The translations under genes and the position numbers were made by a program. A stretch of 57,775 nt of DNA from Methylobacter sp. (GTDB taxonomy: Bacteria > Pseudomonadota > Gammaproteobacteria > Methylococcales > Methylomonadaceae): assembly GCA_030699385.1 (NCBI GenBank), contig JAUYMY010000032.1:1-57775 (forward strand), in the 5' to 3' direction. The notes beneath the pieces are model-generated. The model saw only the letters and a list, made by a program, of their open reading frames with translations, had not been told where the DNA came from and searched no databases. How positions within the stretch are numbered: the stretch's first letter is position 1; every line of letters begins with the position of its first letter. This document shows, piece by piece, positions 47,922 to 55,301 of the stretch.

Positions 47922-49283
47922 TTATAACTTGATATTTAACGAATGCAGCTTGCGATAAAGATGGGTACGCTCCATCCCCACGGCGGCCGACAGCTTGGCC
48001 ACACTGCCGCCGGTTTGCTCAAAATGATATTCCAGATAGGCTTTTTCAAAATGATCCCGTGCCTCTTTCAACGGCAAATTAAAAAATTCCGGCACGGCAT
48101 GACCGACAGCGACATCACCAAGCACCGAACCCAGCGCCGTTTTTACTTCATCCAGTTCTATTTCTTCGCCGGCACCCAAAATCATCAAGCGCTGCACCAG
48201 ATTTTTCAATTCCCGCACATTCCCGCGCCAGCTGTAATTGCGCAGAAAATTTTGCGCGGCCATCGAAAACTTGCGGAAAGGCAATTTATCCTGACTGACA
48301 AAATAATCGACATAAAAACTCAGCAAGCCCGGCACATCCTCGCTGTGCTCGCGTAAGGGCTGTATTTCGAGCGTGACTTCGTTGAGCAGATAATAAAGCT
48401 CCTGCCGGAAGCGACCGGCTTTAACTTCTTCATCCAGCGCCACGCGGGTTGACGCCACCACCCGCACATCAACGCGCACCGATTCACTACCGCCTACCCG
48501 GAGGAAAGAACTGGACTCCAGCGCGCCGAGTAGCCTTAACTGGGTTTCATTATCCATGCCGCCAATTTCGCCCAAAAACAGCGTGCCCTTATGCGCCCGC
48601 TCCAACAAGCCCGGATAAACCTTGCCCGCATCTTCTTTGCCGAAAAACTCCACCGCCGAATTTTCCGGCGATATGCTGCCGACCGCCACATCAACAAAAG
48701 GGCCGTCCCGGTGCGCGCTGTTATTGTGCAGATAACGGGCATACAATTCCTTGCCGACACCGGCCTCGCCGACAAACAACACACGGGCGTCATGCTGGGC
48801 CAAGCGCTTCAGTTGATCCTTAAGTCTGGCAACGCTGGCGCTTTTGCCCACCGGCTCAATATCGGCGGCCAGTTGCTGTTTAAGTCCGGCATTTTCTATT
48901 TGCAAACTGCTGGCCTCCAACGCCCGCTCGACGATCAATAACAACTTTGCCAGCGACAGCGGTTTTTCCAGAAAATCGTAAGCCCCCAGCCGGGTCGCTT
49001 CAACCGCCGCCTCCACCGAGCCATGCCCCGACATCATCACCACCGGGCACAACATAGCGTCTTCGGCCACCCATTCTTTCAATAAAGTGATGCCGTCCGT
49101 ATCCGGCATCCAAATATCCAGCAAAATCAAATTCGGTAACGTGGATTTTTTCAGCTCCCTCGCGGCGCCGGCATGTTCCGCCGTCGCGACTTGGTAGCCT
49201 TCATCCTCCAAAATTTCACAAACCAGACGTCGAATGTCCGGCTCATCATCGACAACTAATATACGTGGTGTATATACATTCAT
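47922..49283 (-). CDS. ntrX: NtrX-like response regulator with degenerate AAA+ domain
   Basis: This 453-aa protein has a receiver domain (Asp56, Lys107), a central AAA+ domain (about 145-370) and a Fis-type helix-turn-helix (about 425-450). Walker A (GEAGVGKE, 172-179) is intact. The sigma54-contact GAFTGA loop is absent (the stretch reads EFFGKEDAGKVYPG, 212-225), and Walker B reads GTLFLGEIGG with Gly238 in place of the usual Asp. Such proteins cannot remodel sigma54-RNA polymerase in the classical way and may act as conventional regulators, as argued for NtrX of some proteobacteria. It follows ntrY by 15 bp. Confidence 0.85.
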   Translation of the reverse strand: MNVYTPRILVVDDEPDIRRLVCEILEDEGYQVATAEHAGAARELKKSTLPNLILLDIWMPDTDGITLLKEWVAEDAMLCPVVMMSGHGSVEAAVEATRLGAYDFLEKPLSLAKLLLIVERALEASSLQIENAGLKQQLAADIEPVGKSASVARLKDQLKRLAQHDARVLFVGEAGVGKELYARYLHNNSAHRDGPFVDVAVGSISPENSAVEFFGKEDAGKVYPGLLERAHKGTLFLGEIGGMDNETQLRLLGALESSSFLRVGGSESVRVDVRVVASTRVALDEEVKAGRFRQELYYLLNEVTLEIQPLREHSEDVPGLLSFYVDYFVSQDKLPFRKFSMAAQNFLRNYSWRGNVRELKNLVQRLMILGAGEEIELDEVKTALGSVLGDVAVGHAVPEFFNLPLKEARDHFEKAYLEYHFEQTGGSVAKLSAAVGMERTHLYRKLHSLNIKL

Positions 49284-49298
49284 ATTTTTTACAGTACC

Positions 49299-51455
49299 TC
49301 AAAAATTACACGCTGGAAGCTGAATAATAAAGCCAGCCCCCACTCTATGGCTGGTGTCGACCCAAATCGCACCGCCATGTTCTTCAATTATTTTTTTGAC
49401 TATCGCCAGACCCAAGCCGGTTCCCCGTGCTTTAGTGGTCACATAAGGCTCAAAAATTTCCTCAAGTTGTTCATCTTTAATGCCCGGCCCGTCATCGTAG
49501 AGCGCTATTTCGATAAAATCGGTGTTGTTTTTTTGCACCCGATGCAGGTTTATTTCGATCAAACCCTTGGCATCTATCGCTTCCAGCGCATTTTTTATCA
49601 GATTATGTAGCACCTGCCTAATGCTAACCGGATCGCCCTTTACCATCAACAAGCCGCCCCCGTCATCATCATAATCGACCTTAAATTCAACCCCGGACTT
49701 TAACACATAAAGCGCCAACACTTCCTGCACCAAAGCGGGCAGATCAATGGCTACGGTCTGTTTTTTCGACGGCTTGGCGTATTCGGAAAAATCATCGACC
49801 ATTTCCTTCATCGCTTCAACCTGCTGCACAATGGTCGTGGTCGAACGCTGCAACATCTCCGCATCGGCGGCGGTGAGTTTTTCCGCCAGCTTATGCTGCA
49901 AGCGCTCTGCCGACAACTGTATCGGCGTTAACGGGTTCTTGATTTCATGCGCCAAACGCCTAGCCACCTCGCCCCAGGCGGCATTTTTTTGCGCCTGAAT
50001 CAAATCGGTCACATCATCAAAAACCACCACCGCGCCGACCCGCAAGCCTTCTTGCGAAAACAACGGCGTACCCCGGCACAGCAATTCCTGCCGCCCATTC
50101 GGCCCCAAAAACGCAATCCGCTGCTGCCACACATCATCAGCCTGTTCCAGCAGACGCTGAATCGATTTTAGCGGTTCTGCCAATTCGGCATAGCTTTCCA
50201 CCAGCTCCAACAGCGTCCGCCCGACAAACTGATTCACATGAATATGAAAAATCCGGTAAGCCGCCTGATTCGCCGTGCGTATCTGATACACCGCATCAAA
50301 GCTAATCACGCCAGCCGTTAAACTCGCCAATATCGTTTCCAGATAAGCGCGCTGATTTTCCACCTCAATACCAGCCATGCGCGTTTCATCGCTGGCTCTC
50401 GCGATACGGTGCGTCATCTCATTAAACGATTCCACCAGAAAGCCCAAATCGTCTTGCGCAATCACCGGCAGTTCCTGGTCATAGTGCCCGGAAGCCACAG
50501 CCTGCGTGCCCTTAACCAGCTCTTTGACCGGCGCGACAATATTACGGATGCTGATAAACGCCACCCAAATCGCCGCCAATAAACTCATCAACAACACCAG
50601 CGACAACGCCAGCGAGAAACTCAGTTTCAACGAATGCCGTAAAAAACTCATCTCCTGATAGCGCACGAAAGCGAATTCCACCGAATCGGCCAAATCGGCA
50701 ATCCTGATCGGCACCGGATACAAGGCCTGTAAATATTGCACCTCTTGCGCCTTGACCGTGACGATCACCCGTATCATCAGCTCATCATCGTGCACCGGCG
50801 CCAAAGCCACAAAATCCGAGCGCTGCCGCACCTGCAACCAAGTATGCTCATCAGGCAGGCTCGGCAATATATCGCTGGGATTGATGCTGCTTGACGCGAT
50901 AATCCGCCCCTGCCGCGAAAACAAAGTCATCTCCGACGCACCCGACAGCCCGCGCAGATTCTCCATTTCCAGCGCCGCCAGCGTTTCCGACGATTCCACC
51001 AATTTTGGCGTCAACTGCTGGGTTTGCTTCAAATGCCAACGCATCCGCTGATCCAAAGACGCCTGACTGAGTTCCAGCGCGTCCTCCATCGCCCGGTCGA
51101 TTTCCACATTAAACCAGCTGTCGATGCCCTGATGCAGAAACTGCATGGAAAAATAAAATACAATCGCAGCGGGCGCCAAGGCCAGTACCACAAACAGCGA
51201 CACCATACGCGTCGTCAGCCTGGAACCGGCCTCGCGTTTTTTTAGCTGCCGCGCCAGCGAATAAATATTAGCGCCGACCAACCCCAGCAACACCACAGAG
51301 CCCAGCGCATTAACCAACAGCAGCCATGAATACATCTCGCTTAACTGCGATGATTCCTGCGTCGCCGAACTCATCAACTGCAGCGAAAGCAGAATCAAGC
51401 CAAACAGGATCAGCACAGACAAACTGATAGGAGGTTTTATTTTGTTAAAGGCCAT
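49299..51455 (-). CDS. ntrY: NtrY-like sensor histidine kinase
   Basis: This 718-aa membrane kinase has three to four N-terminal transmembrane segments (about 10-90 and 275-305) around a periplasmic loop, then HAMP, PAS (about 365-470), HisKA with phosphoacceptor in RLAHEIKNPLTP, and an HATPase with N, G1 (DDGPGI) and G2 (GTGLGLAIVKK) boxes. The start at 51455 has GGA-like bases in TTGGACATT and overlaps the DUF4390 gene end by 19 bp; an ATG at 51482 also exists. It is the partner of NtrX and possibly senses redox or nitrogen status. Confidence 0.88.
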   Translation of the reverse strand: MAFNKIKPPISLSVLILFGLILLSLQLMSSATQESSQLSEMYSWLLLVNALGSVVLLGLVGANIYSLARQLKKREAGSRLTTRMVSLFVVLALAPAAIVFYFSMQFLHQGIDSWFNVEIDRAMEDALELSQASLDQRMRWHLKQTQQLTPKLVESSETLAALEMENLRGLSGASEMTLFSRQGRIIASSSINPSDILPSLPDEHTWLQVRQRSDFVALAPVHDDELMIRVIVTVKAQEVQYLQALYPVPIRIADLADSVEFAFVRYQEMSFLRHSLKLSFSLALSLVLLMSLLAAIWVAFISIRNIVAPVKELVKGTQAVASGHYDQELPVIAQDDLGFLVESFNEMTHRIARASDETRMAGIEVENQRAYLETILASLTAGVISFDAVYQIRTANQAAYRIFHIHVNQFVGRTLLELVESYAELAEPLKSIQRLLEQADDVWQQRIAFLGPNGRQELLCRGTPLFSQEGLRVGAVVVFDDVTDLIQAQKNAAWGEVARRLAHEIKNPLTPIQLSAERLQHKLAEKLTAADAEMLQRSTTTIVQQVEAMKEMVDDFSEYAKPSKKQTVAIDLPALVQEVLALYVLKSGVEFKVDYDDDGGGLLMVKGDPVSIRQVLHNLIKNALEAIDAKGLIEINLHRVQKNNTDFIEIALYDDGPGIKDEQLEEIFEPYVTTKARGTGLGLAIVKKIIEEHGGAIWVDTSHRVGAGFIIQLPACNF

Positions 51456-52039
51456 AATGTCCAATTGCTGGATAAATACCATTGAGGATTAACATAAGCC
51501 ATTGGCCGTAGCGGTAACGGTAACGCGCCCCGATCCAGCGTCACCTTAATGCCGACGATATAGTGTTTGCCCTGCCGATAAAGCGCCTGCTCCATCACCC
51601 GAAAATCACGGATTGCCGACATCGCATCCAGCGCCATCGGCAAAGTGGAAAAATTAGACAACTCGCCGCCCTCTTTCTTGACCCGATACATATTGAGCAA
51701 CGCATGATATTGAATCCGATAGCGGATACTATTATTAGCCAACACCTTGTCCCAGCCATAATCACGCTGTTGCAGGGTTTTAATCTGAACATCCCAAAAC
51801 AAAGGCACACCGTTTTGCAAGGCTTCCAGAGCATTCTCGCTCAAGCGATAAACAATATCCGCAGACATCAGATAATCATTGCCCTGGCTATTAATCTGCA
51901 CATTTTTTACGTCCACGCCAAAATTTTCGGCCGCGCTCTGAGCAGGCCGTTCGACAGGCGTATCGGCATGACTTAAAGCGGGCAACAGACCCACTAGAAC
52001 GCCGCAGCAAGCAACAGACAATAAAAAGTGTTTCAACAA
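51437..52039 (-). CDS. DUF4390 periplasmic protein
   Basis: This roughly 200-aa protein has a signal sequence (LLKHFLLSVACCGVLVGLLPALSHA) and a mostly beta-strand mature part (VKNVQINSQGNDYLMSADIVYRLS; PLPLRPMAYVNPQWYLSSNWTLWPL). DUF4390 genes precede ntrYX in many beta- and gammaproteobacteria; function unknown. No ATG fits well: TTG at 52039 (or 52036) gives the best signal peptide, whereas the ATG at 52174 would give an overlong leader. The 3' end overlaps ntrY. Confidence 0.75.
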   Translation of the reverse strand: MLKHFLLSVACCGVLVGLLPALSHADTPVERPAQSAAENFGVDVKNVQINSQGNDYLMSADIVYRLSENALEALQNGVPLFWDVQIKTLQQRDYGWDKVLANNSIRYRIQYHALLNMYRVKKEGGELSNFSTLPMALDAMSAIRDFRVMEQALYRQGKHYIVGIKVTLDRGALPLPLRPMAYVNPQWYLSSNWTLWPLTK

Positions 52040-52157
52040 AATGGAAATCTTATTTATCAAAAAAGAAGGGATGAATTTACCATAAAAGACATAAAAAAGC
52101 CGGAATCCTGGTAGACCAATAGTTATCGCTAATTGCCAAGCTTGGAACCCGAAAAAA

Positions 52158-52173
52158 TGTATGCTTTCCGACA
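52158..52173 (+). promoter_or_regulatory. NifA-type upstream activator site (TGT-N10-ACA)
   Basis: TGT-ATGCTTTCCG-ACA matches the canonical NifA binding site exactly. It lies about 107 bp upstream of the GG of a -24/-12 element, within the usual activator distance. Confidence 0.6.
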
Positions 52174-52195
52174 ATCTCTCACAAAATCAATTTGA

Positions 52196-52219
52196 GTTGT
52201 TGAGTTAAATATCAACAAC
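52196..52219. promoter_or_regulatory. Perfect 8-bp-arm palindrome upstream of the sigma54 promoter
   Basis: GTTGTTGA-N8-TCAACAAC is a perfect inverted repeat 61 bp upstream of the -24 element. It is not spaced as a NifA site (TGT-N14-ACA) and may bind another regulator. Confidence 0.45.
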
Positions 52220-52279
52220 CAAGCCGTAAAACAACCCTATCACATTGTTTTAAAAGGCTGATACCACAGGATTGCAACA

Positions 52280-52295
52280 TGGCATAAACCCTGCT
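52280..52295 (+). promoter_or_regulatory. Sigma54 promoter (-24/-12)
   Basis: TGGCATAAACCCTGCT has the invariant GG-N10-GC spacing (GG at 52281-52282, GC at 52293-52294) and good agreement with TGGCAC-N5-TTGCW. It predicts a start near 52306 and a 34-nt leader containing the CTGGAG Shine-Dalgarno of the next gene. Confidence 0.7.
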
Positions 52296-52339
52296 TAATC
52301 CAGGTTAATATTCACCTTTACCCGTCTGGAGAAAAAACA

Positions 52340-52909
52340 ATGCTACTAGAAACCTATCAAGCTAAAGGATTATTAACTGTCACTTTGGTCAACGGCCAAA
52401 CCGGCACTGCCGGCGTTTACGCTTATCGCGGCGACCTGGTTTTAAAAGAAGGTTCCCTGCGCGAAGGCTCGACTACCGACCGTAGACCACCTGAAGCCCT
52501 GTTTATCCATTCCGCCCTGATTATTGAAAACGACAAGATCAAATTCATCAACGGCCTGTTGCCGACGCTGGATTTATTGCCCGTTTTTGTTGAAAAATAT
52601 AAGACTGACATTGCGCCAGATTGCATCGCTTTAATCTATGTCGAAAATATCGGCAAAGGCATGCAGGTTGAACTCGAAGGCGTCACTTATAAATTAATCC
52701 CTTTCAAGGACGGCCTGGTGTGGAACGAATTGCTTGAAGAATTGTATATCGAAAAAAGCGAGCTGAAAGGCCAATCCGCCGAAGATAAAGTCGCTATCGC
52801 TTATGCAGCGGCCAAATCGTACAACCCGAAGACCCCGCTGGTTTCATTTGCCGAAGCCGAAGAAAATACTATTGAAGTAGTTAAAGAAGCGGCGGTGGGC
52901 GCCATTTAA
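52340..52909 (+). CDS. Unrecognised protein under sigma54/NifA-type control
   Basis: This 189-aa soluble protein has no signal peptide or membrane segment and few cysteines (Cys94 only). Its strand-rich pattern (VTLVNGQTGTAGVYAYRGDLVLKEGSLREGS..., IALIYVENIGKGMQVELEGVTYKLIPF) suggests a beta-fold, with a helical C-terminus (SAEDKVAIAYAAAKSYN). I cannot name a family. The promoter with an upstream TGT-N10-ACA site and the downstream nafY-like gene indicate expression with nitrogen fixation. The Shine-Dalgarno is GGAG at good spacing. Confidence 0.75.
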   Translation: MLLETYQAKGLLTVTLVNGQTGTAGVYAYRGDLVLKEGSLREGSTTDRRPPEALFIHSALIIENDKIKFINGLLPTLDLLPVFVEKYKTDIAPDCIALIYVENIGKGMQVELEGVTYKLIPFKDGLVWNELLEELYIEKSELKGQSAEDKVAIAYAAAKSYNPKTPLVSFAEAEENTIEVVKEAAVGAI

Positions 52910-53013
52910 AAATGCACTCAATCAGGGCATTGGCAAGCATTAACAAGCGGTTTTGGTGCAAAAAAATAGCCCCATCATTGGCTAAATAACCGGCCAGCCG
53001 CAGTTTAAATAGT

Positions 53014-53029
53014 TGGCATTATTAATGCT
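53014..53029 (+). promoter_or_regulatory. Second sigma54 promoter (-24/-12)
   Basis: TGGCATTATTAATGCT has GG (53015-53016), exactly ten bases, then GC (53027-53028). The predicted start is near 53040. A weak NtrC-like dyad (TGCACT-N5-AGGGCA) lies near 52913-52929, about 100 bp upstream. No TGT-N10-ACA was found nearby. Confidence 0.55.
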
Positions 53030-53039
53030 TTGTAATTGA

Positions 53040-53127
53040 TATAGCCATAAAGCTAAGCCTTTTTGCGTGTCACCTTCCTGAGCTGTACCTTTGGCGCCCT
53101 ATTTTCTCGACTAGGGCGCTTTTTTTT
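53040..53127 (+). ncRNA. Candidate sigma54-dependent small RNA (~88 nt)
   Basis: The DNA between the predicted start of the second sigma54 promoter and a strong rho-independent terminator (53094-53127) contains no convincing open frame. The transcript would be about 88 nt. Alternatively the terminator could attenuate transcription into the rhodanese-nafY genes. The assignment is inferred from the promoter-terminator pairing. Confidence 0.4.
53094..53127 (+). terminator. Rho-independent terminator upstream of rhodanese gene
   Basis: GCGCCCTA-ttttctcgac-TAGGGCGC forms a perfect 8-bp stem followed by eight T residues. It lies 33 bp before the rhodanese start codon, downstream of the second sigma54 promoter. 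Confidence 0.85.
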
Positions 53128-53159
53128 GCCTACCGGCCTTGAAAATATCAGGACACTTT

Positions 53160-53471
53160 ATGAAATATAAAACCATTTCCGTCGTCGACGCCAGCAAACT
53201 GATTCAACAGTCCAAGCCTATGATTTTGGACGGCCGAGCCATCAAAGATTACAAAGCCGGGCATTTGGAAGGCGCCCTGCATGTGCATGAAGACCTGAAA
53301 ACATCCTTAGTCAAACGCGGCGACAAACAGCGCAGTTTGCTGATTTATTGTTACCACGGCCACGCCAGCGAACACCTAGCCGAATTTTTCAGCGATTTCG
53401 GCTTTCAGGACGTTTACAGTCTGGAAGGCGGCTATTCCGGCTGGACAGAACATCATTTATCAGGAGATTAA
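53160..53471 (+). CDS. Rhodanese-domain protein
   Basis: This 103-aa protein is a single rhodanese domain with active-site loop CYHGHAS (Cys at about 69), GlpE-like in length. The ATG at 53160 follows CAGGACACTTT. It carries sulfane sulfur; placed 1 bp before the nafY-like gene it could feed sulfur into Fe-S or FeMo-cofactor assembly, recalling the rhodanese gene (rhdN) in Azotobacter nif clusters. That link is inference. Confidence 0.88.
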   Translation: MKYKTISVVDASKLIQQSKPMILDGRAIKDYKAGHLEGALHVHEDLKTSLVKRGDKQRSLLIYCYHGHASEHLAEFFSDFGFQDVYSLEGGYSGWTEHHLSGD

Positions 53472-53472
53472 C

Positions 53473-54183
53473 ATGGCAACATTACCCCGAGAACTCGCCT
53501 TACGCATCGCCTTGGCATCGCGCATCCTGCCCGGCATTGATGTGCCCAGGCTACTGGACATATTGCACGAACGGGTCGGCTCACCGTTGGATGATGAAAA
53601 ACTAAAGTCGGTCACCGTCACCAACCTTAAAACCGGTTTGGGCAGCCTGGACGGCGAAGAAGACGGCGAAGACATCGGCATCGGCCTTGCCAATATCAAA
53701 CTGGCGGTGCGTTATTTGTGGGGCGATGAAGCCGAAGATGAAGACCTGCCGGAAATCATGCCTTATAAAGACGGCGACCTGCCCGACTCCATCCGCGTCG
53801 CCATCGGCTCAAACAGCGGCGCGTTGGTTAACGGCCACTTCGGCTCCTGCATCCGTTTTCTGGTGTATCAGCTATCGGCAAACGATTACCGCTTGGTCGA
53901 TATACGCTCAACCCTTGAAGCCGATGACAGCGATGACAGAAACCTGTTCCGCGCCAATCTGATCAAAGACTGCCATGTGATGTTCGTGCAATCCATCGGC
54001 GGGCCTGCGGCGGCCAAAGTGATACGTGCCGACATTTACCCCATCAAAGTGCCCGATGTGACTGAAGCTGCGGATCAATTAAAAGAATTCCAAAAAGTGT
54101 TCACCGCGCCGCCGCCGTGGTTTGCCAAAGCCTTGGGGCGTTCGGCGGAAGAACGGGTCAGGTTTGCTCATGACGGAGCTTGA
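53473..54183 (+). CDS. nafY: NafY-like dinitrogenase/FeMo-cofactor carrier protein
   Basis: This 236-aa protein has an N-terminal helical domain (about 1-65, ELALRIALASRILPGIDVPRLLDILHERVG) and a C-terminal NifX/NafY-type FeMo-cofactor-binding domain (about 105-215, RVAIGSNSGALVNGHFGSC...; GGPAAAKVIRADIYPIKV). In Azotobacter NafY binds apo-dinitrogenase and FeMo-co. The His in NGHFGSC corresponds to the usual ligand region. It starts 1 bp after the rhodanese stop. No structural nif genes lie in the window, so nif context extends outside or is dispersed. Confidence 0.85.
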   Translation: MATLPRELALRIALASRILPGIDVPRLLDILHERVGSPLDDEKLKSVTVTNLKTGLGSLDGEEDGEDIGIGLANIKLAVRYLWGDEAEDEDLPEIMPYKDGDLPDSIRVAIGSNSGALVNGHFGSCIRFLVYQLSANDYRLVDIRSTLEADDSDDRNLFRANLIKDCHVMFVQSIGGPAAAKVIRADIYPIKVPDVTEAADQLKEFQKVFTAPPPWFAKALGRSAEERVRFAHDGA

Positions 54184-54208
54184 TAAACGCTATTCAATTT
54201 TATTCACC

Positions 54209-54249
54209 ACGATTTTTAGTCGCGACGTAGGCGTCGCGATTAAAATCGT
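54209..54249. repeat. Long near-perfect hairpin after nafY
   Basis: ACGATTTT-TA-GTCGCGACG-tag-GCGTCGCGATTAAAATCGT is an 18-bp-arm inverted repeat. No T-run follows; it may act as a 3' end stabiliser or be a dispersed repeat. Confidence 0.6.
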
Positions 54250-54301
54250 AATGCATTGATTTATATTTGATTTATTATGGAAGCCACCCAATGCCTTTAA
54301 A

Positions 54302-54736
54302 ATGATCGATTTGACTGCAAATCGGCAAGCGCAACTTGCCTATTCCTACGAACGCTTCGCGCAAGCCAAAGTCTTTGTGTTCCGCAAATGGTGCGAGCAG
54401 GCTGCCGAGCGCGGCGCACTCGCACCCGCCGACTTGTCGGGCTCATGCAAATACGGCAGCCTGTTTATGAGCCAAATCTTCGGCGGAATCATCTGCGGCC
54501 ACTACCAACACCAATACAATATCATCGGCGGCCGCATCGTCGACCTCAGCCACGATGCGCTTGATGTCGGCGGCCTTAGCAACCCCTACCTGCATGAACC
54601 CGAATTTTTCGCCATCCCGGAAAAACAGCTTTCGTTAAATGCCTGTCTGCCCCGCGTCAAGCTTTGGGTTGTACAATTCCTTGAGGAAATCAAAAAGTAC
54701 GAAGCATCATCTTCACCTGGGCGTCTTTCAGGCTAG
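54302..54736 (+). CDS. Hypothetical protein with possible cysteine-peptidase-like triad
   Basis: This 144-aa protein shows an ordered Cys49 (SGSCKYGSLFMSQIF), His70 (HYQHQYNIIGG) and Asp81 (RIVDLS). The order and spacing C...H...(G)xxxD resemble papain-fold transglutaminase-like or NlpC-like enzymes, where the Cys starts a helix and the His and Asp lie on neighbouring strands. There is no signal peptide. I cannot name a family. The Shine-Dalgarno is weak and a tiny upstream frame (54279) ends at its start. It follows nafY on the same strand. Confidence 0.6.
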   Translation: MIDLTANRQAQLAYSYERFAQAKVFVFRKWCEQAAERGALAPADLSGSCKYGSLFMSQIFGGIICGHYQHQYNIIGGRIVDLSHDALDVGGLSNPYLHEPEFFAIPEKQLSLNACLPRVKLWVVQFLEEIKKYEASSSPGRLSG

Positions 54737-54867
54737 AAAACCATACAATATTAATTAAGCAGGTAACTAATGAAAGGAATCCCCTTGCTTTAGCTCTCAT
54801 GTTTATACACAAGTATTCCGGTTCACAATTTTAGGCGCTTGGGAGCGCGTGAAAATAGATGAAATCT

Positions 54868-54915
54868 GTGGGAGCGGCCGGGTGGCCGCTCCCACAACTT
54901 ATGTATAACGATGAG
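54868..54915. repeat. REP-like hairpin and shared 20-mer, second copy
   Basis: GTGGGAGCGGCC-GGGT-GGCCGCTCCCAC (54868-54895) is a perfect 12-bp-arm hairpin, followed by AACTTATGTATAACGATGAG as at 6447. It lies at the 3' end of the cobalamin operon. Confidence 0.75.
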
Positions 54916-54941
54916 TGCTTTAGCTGGGGTGGATGTCAAAG

Positions 54942-55301
54942 CTATAGTGCCGAGCAAACACTTTGATGATAAATCAGCTCTTCGACAGGTCGACCGCCCA
55001 CCAAATGCTCATCAATGATGCGCTGTAAATTGGCCTCATTGACGTTGTAATACCAAACGCCATCGGGCTGCACACACATGATGGGGCCGGATTTGCAGGT
55101 GGCGAAACAGTGGGTGCGGGTACGTTTTACCCTGAGCTCACCTTTGTCGATGCCGGCCGCTTTAAACTTGTCCCCCAGGGTTTCGAACAAGGCTTGTGCT
55201 TCGCCGTTCTCGGTGCAGCGAGGGCCGGTACACACCAACAAGTGGCGTTTGTAATCACCCATTTTGGGTTTTTCAGACATGGGCGTGGTGTTATCAGTCA
55301 T
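54942..55301 (-). CDS. Thioredoxin-like [2Fe-2S] ferredoxin
   Basis: This 119-aa protein belongs to the small thioredoxin-fold 2Fe-2S ferredoxin family. Cysteines occur in CTGPRC (about 24-29, C-x4-C) and HCFATC (about 64-69, C-x3-C), the usual four-cysteine ligand pattern. It overlaps the cobJ stop by 8 bp, so translation is coupled; such ferredoxins are frequent in cobalamin operons and may act in corrin ring reactions or cobalt reduction. Exact partner unknown. Confidence 0.88.
   Translation of the reverse strand: MTDNTTPMSEKPKMGDYKRHLLVCTGPRCTENGEAQALFETLGDKFKAAGIDKGELRVKRTRTHCFATCKSGPIMCVQPDGVWYYNVNEANLQRIIDEHLVGGRPVEELIYHQSVCSAL

Noticed and set aside
47922..49283. NtrX as activator of the nearby sigma54 promoters
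   Set aside because: The GAFTGA loop and Walker B Asp are missing, so classical activation is not expected.
52196..52219. Palindrome as a second NifA site
   Set aside because: TGT and ACA are 14 bases apart instead of 10; it was kept only as an unassigned palindrome.
54260..54300. A third sigma54 promoter before the 54302 gene (TGGAAGCCACCCAATGCC)
   Set aside because: The spacing between GG and GC is twelve, not ten.
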